The notes below the pieces were generated by a model that saw nothing but the letters and a program-made list of their open reading frames with translations, was not told the DNA's origin and searched no databases. From Acinetobacter dispersus (GTDB taxonomy: Bacteria > Pseudomonadota > Gammaproteobacteria > Pseudomonadales > Moraxellaceae): 64,000 bases of DNA. The stretch is taken from NCBI RefSeq assembly GCF_009884975.1, contig NZ_CP041970.1, positions 3,960,841 through 4,024,840 on the forward strand, in the 5' to 3' direction. Of this stretch, positions 53,586 to 61,641 are shown piece by piece. Position numbers and translations under genes: made by a program. The stretch's first letter is position 1; each line of letters starts with the position of its first letter.

Positions 53586-55295
53586 TTACTCAGCTTTTGG
53601 TTTTAACCCTTGCGTTAAACCATTGATATCACCACCTTGTAGGCCAAGTTCATTCATTAAGCTATCAATGAGTGGTGCTTGTGAACGGTAGCGTAGGGCA
53701 CTATTGACCACTTGATCAGATAAAGAGGTTTGACCATTTTCAACCGTATCACTACCGACAGTACCGCCACCCGCAAAGCTACTTAGACCATTCACTTGTA
53801 ATATCTTGATGTCATCAATATTTTCCATTGGTTTAACACTTTCGCGAATGATCTCAGGTAAGTGTTTAAGCAAAGCTAAGCGAACTTGCATTTCAACCTG
53901 TTCAGCAGAAAGAGTATTGGCTGCTTCATTCACTGCACGCGCACCTTCCGCATCAACCTGATATTGTTTTTCCAGCGCTTGAGCAAGTAGGATTTTTGCA
54001 TCCGCCTCACCTTTCGCTTTTAAGCGAATCTTTTCAGCATCTGCTTCTGCTGCAATACGTACTGCTTCTGCTTCATCGGCAGCGGCTTTTTTACCTGCAT
54101 CCGCAGCAACCGTAATCGCAATCGCTTCTTTCTCTGCTGTTTGTTTAGCTGCAACCAGCTCGACTGCTTTTTGACGCTCAGCACGTTGTGTTTCACGTAC
54201 CGTCACAACTTCTTCCTCTGCTTTCACCGCTTCGGCACGGGCCTTGTCAGCCTGCGCTTTGGCTTCTGATTCAGCACGAGATTTTTCAGCAATGGCAATG
54301 GCGCGATCTTGCTCAGCTAATTCAATCGTTTTCTTTTGTTCGACCTGAGCTTTTTGAATGAGCTGAGCTTTTTGGATATTTTCATTCTCTACATCACGAG
54401 CAGAAGCAATTCGTTTTAGTTCCACTTCACGCTCAGCAGCAATTTGAGCTTCTTCAGCCTCACGTTTTTTACCTGCTTCTTGAGAGGCGATTTCTGCTGT
54501 TTGTTCCGCTTTACGAATCGAGATTTCACGCTCTTGCTGTAACTTTGCATATTCTTCTTCACGCGAAATTTCTAAACGAGCACGTTCTGCTTCTAAGTTC
54601 TTTGCGCGAATGGCAAGGTCAGCATCTTGTTCAATATCATTACGTTTCTTGCGACGGTCTTCAATGGTTTCAGTCAGCTTGGTTAAACCTTCTGCATCAA
54701 ACGCATTTTGTGGATTAAAGAATTTAAAGCTAGTTTGGTCAAGTCCAGTCAATGAAACAGTTTCTAGTTCTAAACCATTTTTTGATAAATCTTCAGACAC
54801 CACTTGTTGAACTTTTTGAACAAAGTCGACACGTTTCTCATGCAATTCTTCCATTGCCATTTCAGCAGCAACGGCACGGAGTGAATCGACAAATTTACCT
54901 TCGACCAGATCTTTGAGTTCTGGTGGGGACATGGTTTTACGGCCTAGCGTCTGAGCAGCAGTCGCAATTGATTCAGCAATTGGTTTTACGCGAACATAGA
55001 ACTCTGCCATCACATCGACACGCATACGATCACGTGTAATGAGTGCTTGGTCTGCCGCACGTTTTACTTCTAAACGTAAAGTGTTCATGTTGACAGGAAT
55101 AATCTCATGCAAGACAGGAAGGACAATGGCACCGCCATTTAAAATGACTTTTTCGCCACCAAAACCTGTACGTACAAAAGAGACCTCTTTACTTGAACGC
55201 GTATATAAACGCGCGATAATCACGCCAATAAAGATTAGTGCCGCAAAAATAACACCAGTAATAATTAAAATTTCAGTCAATGCTGAATTCAACAT
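53586..55295 (-). CDS. yqiK: Flotillin-like protein (YqiK/SPFH family)
   Basis: 569 residues. One N-terminal membrane segment (residues about 10-30), then the SPFH domain at about residues 35-210 (FGGEKVILNGGAIVLPVLHE, VDVMAEFYVRVKP). A very long Ala/Glu-rich coiled coil spans about residues 215-460. Flotillins organise membrane microdomains and, in E. coli, YqiK affects motility and stress. GAGGGTG precedes ATG 55295. It lies 30 bp downstream of yqiJ, the standard YqiJ-YqiK pair. Confidence 0.9.
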   Translation of the reverse strand: MLNSALTEILIITGVIFAALIFIGVIIARLYTRSSKEVSFVRTGFGGEKVILNGGAIVLPVLHEIIPVNMNTLRLEVKRAADQALITRDRMRVDVMAEFYVRVKPIAESIATAAQTLGRKTMSPPELKDLVEGKFVDSLRAVAAEMAMEELHEKRVDFVQKVQQVVSEDLSKNGLELETVSLTGLDQTSFKFFNPQNAFDAEGLTKLTETIEDRRKKRNDIEQDADLAIRAKNLEAERARLEISREEEYAKLQQEREISIRKAEQTAEIASQEAGKKREAEEAQIAAEREVELKRIASARDVENENIQKAQLIQKAQVEQKKTIELAEQDRAIAIAEKSRAESEAKAQADKARAEAVKAEEEVVTVRETQRAERQKAVELVAAKQTAEKEAIAITVAADAGKKAAADEAEAVRIAAEADAEKIRLKAKGEADAKILLAQALEKQYQVDAEGARAVNEAANTLSAEQVEMQVRLALLKHLPEIIRESVKPMENIDDIKILQVNGLSSFAGGGTVGSDTVENGQTSLSDQVVNSALRYRSQAPLIDSLMNELGLQGGDINGLTQGLKPKAE

Positions 55296-55325
55296 CTAAA
55301 CACCCTCATGTAATAAATATAAAAA

Positions 55326-55970
55326 TTAAGAAGCAACCGCTTGGAATCCGATTTTGGTTCTTTGCGTTAAAATCACTTGTTGCCCTTGATGAAAAACAAT
55401 ATCAAGCTCGGGTTCAACCAAGACGTAATGGGTTTGACCAAATTGATCTTTGACTTTGGCTTGTGCAGGGGAGTTGGGTTTGGCATAACCGAGAATAATG
55501 TGTGCCGTTCTACCAATTAAATCATCTGTTTGAATTGCCGTGGTTTCATCCTTAGGAATAATCTTAGCAATCAGTGCTGCGCTATAACGTACCAGTGGCA
55601 TACAGAGAAATAAGCAAGCAGGTGCAATGATCCAAGCAGACAGATATTGTCCAGTCAATTGATAGAACACATCTTGAAGGATCAGGCCTGTAAGCGCATA
55701 AACAGTTAAGAAGATGATCAGCCAAATCAGCAAAGGTACTTTGCCAAGATAGAGCCACTCTAGCAGTTGAGTCAGAAAATGATCAGATTGTTCCAGAGAG
55801 ACATCGGCATGATCAACATTAGTGAGACTATCGGGTAAAAACTGCTCCAAAAAGCTCGAACTACCACCCAATAACAGTAAAATGAGTTCTAGAAGGCCGA
55901 TAAATAGGCACAGCATTAAAGCAATGCTAAAAACAATATTGGAAGGATGTGTTAATAGATCCCAGATCAT
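55326..55970 (-). CDS. yqiJ: YqiJ-like membrane protein (OB-fold, flotillin partner)
   Basis: 214 residues. Three hydrophobic segments (about residues 10-35, 75-98, 108-130) are followed by a soluble OB-fold-like part (DDLIGRTAHIILGYAKPNSP ... TKIGFQAV). This is the NfeD-related architecture that accompanies flotillins. It is the first gene of the yqiJ-yqiK unit. Confidence 0.84.
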   Translation of the reverse strand: MIWDLLTHPSNIVFSIALMLCLFIGLLELILLLLGGSSSFLEQFLPDSLTNVDHADVSLEQSDHFLTQLLEWLYLGKVPLLIWLIIFLTVYALTGLILQDVFYQLTGQYLSAWIIAPACLFLCMPLVRYSAALIAKIIPKDETTAIQTDDLIGRTAHIILGYAKPNSPAQAKVKDQFGQTHYVLVEPELDIVFHQGQQVILTQRTKIGFQAVAS

Positions 55971-56090
55971 CAGTATTACTCTTTTATCTTTTAGAGTTAA
56001 TTAATAAAATTTTTATAAAAATAAAACAGTTATAAGAGTAAAGACAACTCGTCTAAATTTCAACCTAAATCGTTCATATTATTGCAGACG

Positions 56091-56123
56091 AAAAAAAACG
56101 CAATGATTGGGGTGATCACTGCG
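56091..56123 (-). terminator. Rho-independent terminator of the candidate small RNA
   Basis: On the minus strand CGCAGTGAT / ATCATTGCG (one G-T pair) followed by eight T. It is distinct from the trpS terminator 220 bp upstream, so it must end a separate transcript. Confidence 0.8.
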
Positions 56124-56197
56124 TTGAACAACGAATCTGTTTAAAACAGTTCCGGTTGAAAGGAGAAATGTCATGAGATTAGTGTGAACTAATCTAC
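56091..56197 (-). ncRNA. Candidate trans-acting small RNA (about 107 nt)
   Basis: On the minus strand a -10-like TACTAT (56209-56204) is followed, from about 56197, by hairpin AGATTAGT / ACTAATCT with a four-base loop (56195-56176). An unpaired pyrimidine-rich stretch TTTCTCCTTTC (56168-56158) is complementary to a Shine-Dalgarno sequence. Then a short CTGTTT / AACAG hairpin and a terminator hairpin (56123-56099) ending in eight T. This is the typical layout of an Hfq-type regulatory RNA. The -35 box is not clear and expression is unproven. Confidence 0.5.
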
Positions 56198-56341
56198 AAG
56201 GCCATAGTATTAAAAAACCTGACCAAGTTCATCGGTATTCATGTTAACTACTGTTAATAGATGTTAATAAGTGACGAAAATTGTTAGCTTTGTATTTTCT
56301 GATAAAGTTCTTAAATTAAACTTAAATCAAATACTTAATGT

Positions 56342-56367
56342 AAAAAAGCCCAAAGATGGGCTTTTTT
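56342..56367 (-). terminator. Rho-independent terminator after trpS
   Basis: AAAAAAGCCCA / TGGGCTTTTTT hairpin on the minus strand, 20 bp after the trpS stop. Confidence 0.88.
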
Positions 56368-56386
56368 ACTGGAAAAGTAACGTAAA

Positions 56387-57400
56387 TTAGAATCTAAATA
56401 ATCCTAATCCAGCTTTTACTTCATCCAGTGTTTGTTGAGTAATATCACGGCATTTGTCTGTACCATGTTTTAAAATATCCATGATGTAATCAGGATCTTT
56501 TTCTAACTCAGCACGACGTTCACGAATCGGGGTAATCAATTCTTTCAGCACACCTTCCAAGCGTTTTTTCACAGTGCCATCGCCTAAACCACCACGACGA
56601 TAATGTGCTTTTAACTCTTCCACTTCTTCTTTATTTGGATCGAAAGCATCAAGATAAGTAAATACGATATTGCCTTCAACCTGACCTGGATCTTCGATAC
56701 GAAGGTGATTAGGATCGGTATACATTGCATTAACTGCTTTTTTGATGTCTTTATCAGAAGCATTTAGCACAATGGTATTGCCTAATGATTTAGACATTTT
56801 TGCTTTACCATCAAAGCCAGGTAAACGCGCCATATTCGATAGCAATGCTTTACATTCTGGTAATAGGTCGTGACCAATTTGACGATTCACACGACGTACT
56901 ACTTCGTTGGTTTGTTCAATCATTGGAATCTGATCTTCGCCAACAGGAACAACCGTTGCTTTAAATGCCGTGATATCTGCTGCTTGAGCAATTGGGTAGC
57001 ATAGGAAGCCAGCTGGAATATCGCGTTCAAAACCACGCATTTGAATTTCGGATTTAATCGTTGGATTACGCTCTAAACGTGCAACAGTCACGTAGTTGAG
57101 GTAAAGCATGGTCAATTCGTTTAGTGCAGGTAAGCATGACTGTACACAAATTGTCGTTTTGCTTGGGTCAATTCCAACAGCAAGATAGTCGAGTGCAACT
57201 TGAAGAATATTGTTGCGGACTTTATCTGGGTTATCTGCATTGTCTGTCATCGCTTGCGCATCAGCCAATAACAGATGTTGATGGTGACTGTCTTGTAGAC
57301 CTACACGAGAACGTAATGAACCGACAAAGTGTCCAAGATGAAGTTGTCCTGTAGGACGGTCGCCTGTCAAAATGATTGGACGTTGATCAATATTACTCAT
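56387..57400 (-). CDS. trpS: Tryptophanyl-tRNA synthetase
   Basis: 337 residues, class I. The HIGH motif appears as HLGH (residues 21-24) in GDRPTGQLHLGHFVGS, and KMSKS in DGKAKMSKSLGN. It charges tRNA-Trp. GGAA about six bases upstream supports ATG 57400 over the in-frame ATG at 57412. Single gene, divergent from DUF808. Confidence 0.96.
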   Translation of the reverse strand: MSNIDQRPIILTGDRPTGQLHLGHFVGSLRSRVGLQDSHHQHLLLADAQAMTDNADNPDKVRNNILQVALDYLAVGIDPSKTTICVQSCLPALNELTMLYLNYVTVARLERNPTIKSEIQMRGFERDIPAGFLCYPIAQAADITAFKATVVPVGEDQIPMIEQTNEVVRRVNRQIGHDLLPECKALLSNMARLPGFDGKAKMSKSLGNTIVLNASDKDIKKAVNAMYTDPNHLRIEDPGQVEGNIVFTYLDAFDPNKEEVEELKAHYRRGGLGDGTVKKRLEGVLKELITPIRERRAELEKDPDYIMDILKHGTDKCRDITQQTLDEVKAGLGLFRF

Positions 57401-57564
57401 GATATGTTCCAAGATTCAGTTATTTCATAGATATAAGATTGATATTATTGTACGAGAAATAAATTTTTTTCGTCAGCGATAATTTTAACTTTTTCTTAAA
57501 ATCATATTGTGATTTCAACAGGTGATTCTACAATAGCGATATAAATACAAACTAGGAAATAAAA

Positions 57565-58491
57565 ATGGCGAGTGGTTTATTACTATTACTAGATGATATT
57601 GCAACAATTTTAGATGATGTTGCTGTTATGAGTAAAATGGCAGCAAAGAAAACAGCAGGGGTCTTGGGGGACGATTTAGCCTTGAATGCACAGCAAGTCA
57701 GTGGCGTGCGTTCTGACCGTGAACTCCCTGTGGTATGGAGTGTTGCTAAAGGTTCATTTGTTAATAAGTTAATTCTCGTCCCATTGGCACTATTAATTAG
57801 TGTTGTTGCGCCTTGGTTGATTAATCCCTTGCTGATGATTGGTGGTTTGTTCCTTTGCTATGAAGGCGTAGAAAAAGTTGTGCATATGCTGTTTCATAAA
57901 AAAGCCAAAACAGTAGAAGAAGCCAGTGAAAACTTACAGGAAGTCGAAGTGGATCTTGCTAAATTTGAAAAAGAAAAAGTTAAAGGTGCAATTCGAACTG
58001 ACTTTATTCTCTCTGCTGAAATTGTGGTGATTTCGTTAGGTACAGTTGCAACAGCAGCATTTATGACTAAAGTGACAGTATTAAGTATTATTGCAATTGT
58101 GATGACGGTCGGGGTATATGGCCTAGTTGCAATGATTGTAAAAATTGACGATTTAGGTTTATATCTAACACAACAAGCTTCTGAATTAAAAAATAAAATC
58201 GGTCGTGGTTTACTTGCTTTTGCTCCAATCTTAATGAAAACACTTTCAATTGTTGGGACAGTTGCAATGTTTTTAGTTGGTGGCGGGATTATTAGCCATA
58301 CCATTCCTTTATTGCATCATTTTACTGAAGAAACGGTTGATCATTTAGAGTTGATTCCAAGTGTCGGTTCAATCATTGGGGCTTTAACACCAACCTTGAT
58401 TAACCTTGGTATTGGCTTGCTCGCTGGTGCAGTGGTATTAATCATTGTGAGTTTGATCCAGAAAGTATGGCCAAAAAAAGCATCGGCTTAA
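57565..58491 (+). CDS. DUF808 family inner-membrane protein (YedI-like)
   Basis: 308 residues. It starts MASGLLLLLDDIATILDDVA and has KKTAGVLGDDLALNAQQVSG, both hallmarks of the DUF808/YedI family, with about six hydrophobic segments. Function is not established. AGGA precedes the ATG. ypfJ follows after 37 bp on the same strand. Confidence 0.88.
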   Translation: MASGLLLLLDDIATILDDVAVMSKMAAKKTAGVLGDDLALNAQQVSGVRSDRELPVVWSVAKGSFVNKLILVPLALLISVVAPWLINPLLMIGGLFLCYEGVEKVVHMLFHKKAKTVEEASENLQEVEVDLAKFEKEKVKGAIRTDFILSAEIVVISLGTVATAAFMTKVTVLSIIAIVMTVGVYGLVAMIVKIDDLGLYLTQQASELKNKIGRGLLAFAPILMKTLSIVGTVAMFLVGGGIISHTIPLLHHFTEETVDHLELIPSVGSIIGALTPTLINLGIGLLAGAVVLIIVSLIQKVWPKKASA

Positions 58492-58528
58492 ACTGAGATC
58501 GTCATCATCCAAATTATGTGAGGTAACT

Positions 58529-59419
58529 ATGCGTTGGAAAGGTCGTCGAGTCAGTACCAATGTTGAAGACCGTCGCGGTGGTGGCGGTGCGAAAGCAGGT
58601 GGAATTAGTATTATTGGGCTAGTTGTGGCTTTCATCGCCTGGAAGTTCTTTGGTGTTGATCCTCAACAAGCCTATCAAGCAACACAAGCAGTAACAGCGC
58701 AATCATCTCAACAAGGTGGCGCACCACAAAACTTAACTGCCGAGCAAAAAGAAGCCAGTGATTTTGTTGGAACGGTATTGGCAGATACCGAAGATACGTG
58801 GACTCCTATCTTTCAGCAACTCGGAATGACTTATAAACCACCACGCCTTGTACTCTTTAGCGGAGTAGATCGCTCAGGTTGCGGTACTGCGCAAGCAGCA
58901 ATGGGGCCATTCTATTGTCCTGCGGACCAGAAAGTTTATATTGATACTTCTTTCTTTAAAGAAATGCGTCAGCAAATGGGAATTTCTGGAGAGCAAAATC
59001 AGACTGAACTTTCTCGTCAAGATCAGGCGGGTGATTTTGCACAAGCTTATGTGATTGCGCATGAAGTGGGACACCATATTCAGAACTTATTAGGAATCTC
59101 TGGTCAGGTGCAGCAAGCACGTGCACAAGCCAGTCAAGCACAAGGCAATCAACTCTCTGTACGTTTAGAATTACAGGCAGATTGTTTTGCTGGAATCTGG
59201 GCACATCAGAACCAAAAACGTACGCAGTTCCTTGAACAAGGTGATATTGAAGAAGCAATGGACGCAGCTGAAAAAATTGGTGATGACTACTTACAGCGCC
59301 GTGCGACTGGACAAGTTGTACCAGATAGCTTTACCCATGGTACCAGTGAACAACGGATGCAATGGTTTCAAATTGGTCTGAAATCGGGTGATATCAATCA
59401 ATGTAATACTTTTAAATAG
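58529..59419 (+). CDS. ypfJ: YpfJ-like neutral zinc metallopeptidase
   Basis: 296 residues. The start MRWKGRRVSTNVEDRRGGGG is typical of the family; a single membrane segment lies near residues 27-45. The zinc site HEVGHHIQNLLG appears near residue 175, with a downstream QADCFAGIWAH segment carrying the third ligand. It is probably an envelope-anchored protease of unknown substrate. TGAGGT precedes the ATG. Confidence 0.9.
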   Translation: MRWKGRRVSTNVEDRRGGGGAKAGGISIIGLVVAFIAWKFFGVDPQQAYQATQAVTAQSSQQGGAPQNLTAEQKEASDFVGTVLADTEDTWTPIFQQLGMTYKPPRLVLFSGVDRSGCGTAQAAMGPFYCPADQKVYIDTSFFKEMRQQMGISGEQNQTELSRQDQAGDFAQAYVIAHEVGHHIQNLLGISGQVQQARAQASQAQGNQLSVRLELQADCFAGIWAHQNQKRTQFLEQGDIEEAMDAAEKIGDDYLQRRATGQVVPDSFTHGTSEQRMQWFQIGLKSGDINQCNTFK

Positions 59420-59426
59420 GATAAAA

Positions 59427-59450
59427 AAGGAACGTTGCTCCTTGATTTTT
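59427..59450 (+). terminator. Likely terminator after ypfJ
   Basis: AAGGA / TCCTT hairpin with a seven-base loop followed by GATTTTT; short stem, moderate support. Confidence 0.5.
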
Positions 59451-59699
59451 ATACGGAAGATATACGAACTAAAAGAAGAATTAACGTAAAATAACGTTGT
59501 CTATGCTGAGTTGAGGATGATTGGTTTATTGTTGTGTTTAAACCATTTGTTTATAAAAATTAAATAATAAAATGGATGAATTACAGCATAGACCTTTATC
59601 CTTTATTCAATCGCAAGTGTTTTAAATTTTATGATTCGCTGAAGTTTTAAAGTTTAAATAAAATCTATGTATTTAAAATTGAATAAATAAAGAGGTCGT

Positions 59700-61199
59700 A
59701 TGGGTAATTTTTTTCTCCTACAAGCATTAACGGTTATTTTTGCCTTATCTATTGCCACGACCATTTTTAATAAACGCATATTGGGTTTTCCTCAGGCGAT
59801 TGGTGTGCCTATTGTTTCCGCAATTTTTGTCTTTATTTTACAATGGGGTGCAAGCCTATTAAATGGTAATCAATTTATTACAATCAATATTCATAATATT
59901 GAGGCTGCTGTAAGAAATATCGATTTTTATGATTTTTTAATTAATGGTGTGATTTGTTTTATTTTGACCTCATCAGCCCTCAAATTTAAAATTTCAGATT
60001 TAAGAAATCATTGGAAGCCGATTAGTATTTTAGCCACGATTGCACTGGTGTTATGTGCAGGATTTTATGCAGGATTATTATATTTATTTCAATGGCTAGT
60101 TGGCTACCCAGTGCCAATTGGTGTTTTACTATTATTAGGTGCGGCACTGGGGGCAACCGATCCAATCGGTGTTAAAGGGGTATTAAGTTCTATTCGGGCA
60201 CCGCATCATTTAATTGTAAAACTGGAAGGTGAGTCTCTATTTAATGATGCGATGTGTATTGCATTATTTATGACCTTATTAAAAGTTTTGCAGGGGGAAC
60301 ATTTTTCATTATTAGCAACAATTGAAACTCTATTATATGAAATATTTGTTGCGGTGATTATTGGATTTGGCTTTGGTTTTGCGATCTTACGTTTACTGCG
60401 TGGTAAACATGAGATGGAATCCTTGATTTTAACCACGGCATTACTTGCAAGTGGTTCATACCTTGTTGCTTTATTTGCACATGCATCTGCTCCGATTGCG
60501 TGTGTGATTGGTGGTTTGATTGTAGGGAATAAATGGCAAGAAATTCGCGAACAGCGTGAGATCCGCGAAGTGAATCATTTTTGGCATACGGTTGAAGGAA
60601 TTATCAACTCGTTCCTTTTCACGTTGATCGGCTTAGAGCTCTTCATCCTTGATCTAAGTGCTAACCTTATTATTGGTGGGATTATTGCTTTTATCATCTT
60701 GCATCTCTCTCGTTTTGCCGCGAACTTCGCTGCCTTTGCACTTTTTCCATCATTCCGAAATAAAAGTTATAACGGCAGTTTAGCTATTCTTTCGTGGGGT
60801 GGTGTTCGTGGAGGGATTTCACTGGCTTTGATCCTTGCTGTGGCGAATATTCCAGAGCTAAGTGAATACAGTAGTATTTTGATTGGATATACATTTATTA
60901 GTGTATTGCTATCTGGTGTGGTCTGTGGCTTGGGTCTACCTGCTGTGATGAATGCCTTTTATTACAATCCAAGTGAGGAGACTCAAGGTTTTAAAGGCTT
61001 TTATCAGCGTATGTGCAATAAGATGAATCGTCGTGGCTTTAAATATATTGTTGGAGAAGACAGTTTGGGAAGAGAGACAATTACAATTTATAATCCTGAG
61101 ATTTTACTGGATCAGAAAACCGAAGATGGTGTGGCAACAATGCATCACCCGAGTAAACGAGAAGAAGTTAAACGCCTAGAGAATCCAGATAATTTCTAG
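59700..61199 (+). CDS. CPA1-family Na+/H+ antiporter (NhaP-like)
   Basis: 499 residues with about 12 hydrophobic segments. The ion-binding motifs are GAALGATDPIGVKGVLSS and LEGESLFNDAMCIALFM, both conserved in CPA1 sodium/proton antiporters. WGGVRGGISLALILAVA later in the protein is another family block. A cytoplasmic tail of about 75 residues follows. AGAGGT is well spaced from ATG 59700. Confidence 0.9.
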   Translation: MGNFFLLQALTVIFALSIATTIFNKRILGFPQAIGVPIVSAIFVFILQWGASLLNGNQFITINIHNIEAAVRNIDFYDFLINGVICFILTSSALKFKISDLRNHWKPISILATIALVLCAGFYAGLLYLFQWLVGYPVPIGVLLLLGAALGATDPIGVKGVLSSIRAPHHLIVKLEGESLFNDAMCIALFMTLLKVLQGEHFSLLATIETLLYEIFVAVIIGFGFGFAILRLLRGKHEMESLILTTALLASGSYLVALFAHASAPIACVIGGLIVGNKWQEIREQREIREVNHFWHTVEGIINSFLFTLIGLELFILDLSANLIIGGIIAFIILHLSRFAANFAAFALFPSFRNKSYNGSLAILSWGGVRGGISLALILAVANIPELSEYSSILIGYTFISVLLSGVVCGLGLPAVMNAFYYNPSEETQGFKGFYQRMCNKMNRRGFKYIVGEDSLGRETITIYNPEILLDQKTEDGVATMHHPSKREEVKRLENPDNF

Positions 61200-61221
61200 T
61201 TATATAATTTTCCTGTTTGTT

Positions 61222-61249
61222 AAAAAAGCCTTTTTAAAAAGGCTTTTTT
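61222..61249 (+). terminator. Rho-independent terminator after the antiporter gene
   Basis: AAAAAAGCCTTTTT / AAAAAGGCTTTTTT perfect hairpin. Confidence 0.85.
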
Positions 61250-61641
61250 ATTTTTAAAATATAATTAAATTAATTTTGAAATTGTTTTTAATAATTAACT
61301 TTCATTCATTTGTTTTTTTGAAAAGATTGTTAAATTTAATTTAAATACCTTTTGGGAATCTATTACTTAATTCTGGCTTGTTTGTTTAAAAGTGTAAAAA
61401 TTATAATTATTTGAAAAAGTTTTTGTTTTTTAAGTCCTTTTAAATCATTGCTTTATTTGATTATTAAAAAATATTCAAATGTAAGTTTATTTTTTTATTT
61501 TGTGAGCTATTTAACATTTATGGGGTTTGATTTAAAGTGGTGCTGTGAACTCTATCACTTAGAAACAATAATTTAAACTTAAGTTAATAATGTAATTAAG
61601 AATTGATTAAATATTAAAAATTTATAATGAGGAATATAACC
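61250..61641. other. AT-rich region upstream of the Bap-like adhesin gene
   Basis: About 390 bp, very AT-rich, no ORF. It should contain the adhesin promoter, which I could not place. Confidence 0.5.

Larger units (their letters stand above)
55971..56386. other. Intergenic region between yqiJ and trpS containing a candidate small RNA
   Basis: Between two minus-strand genes. It contains the trpS terminator at its right end, an independent structured transcript candidate (56091-56197) and, to the left, the presumed yqiJ promoter region, in which I could not fix boxes. Confidence 0.6.
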
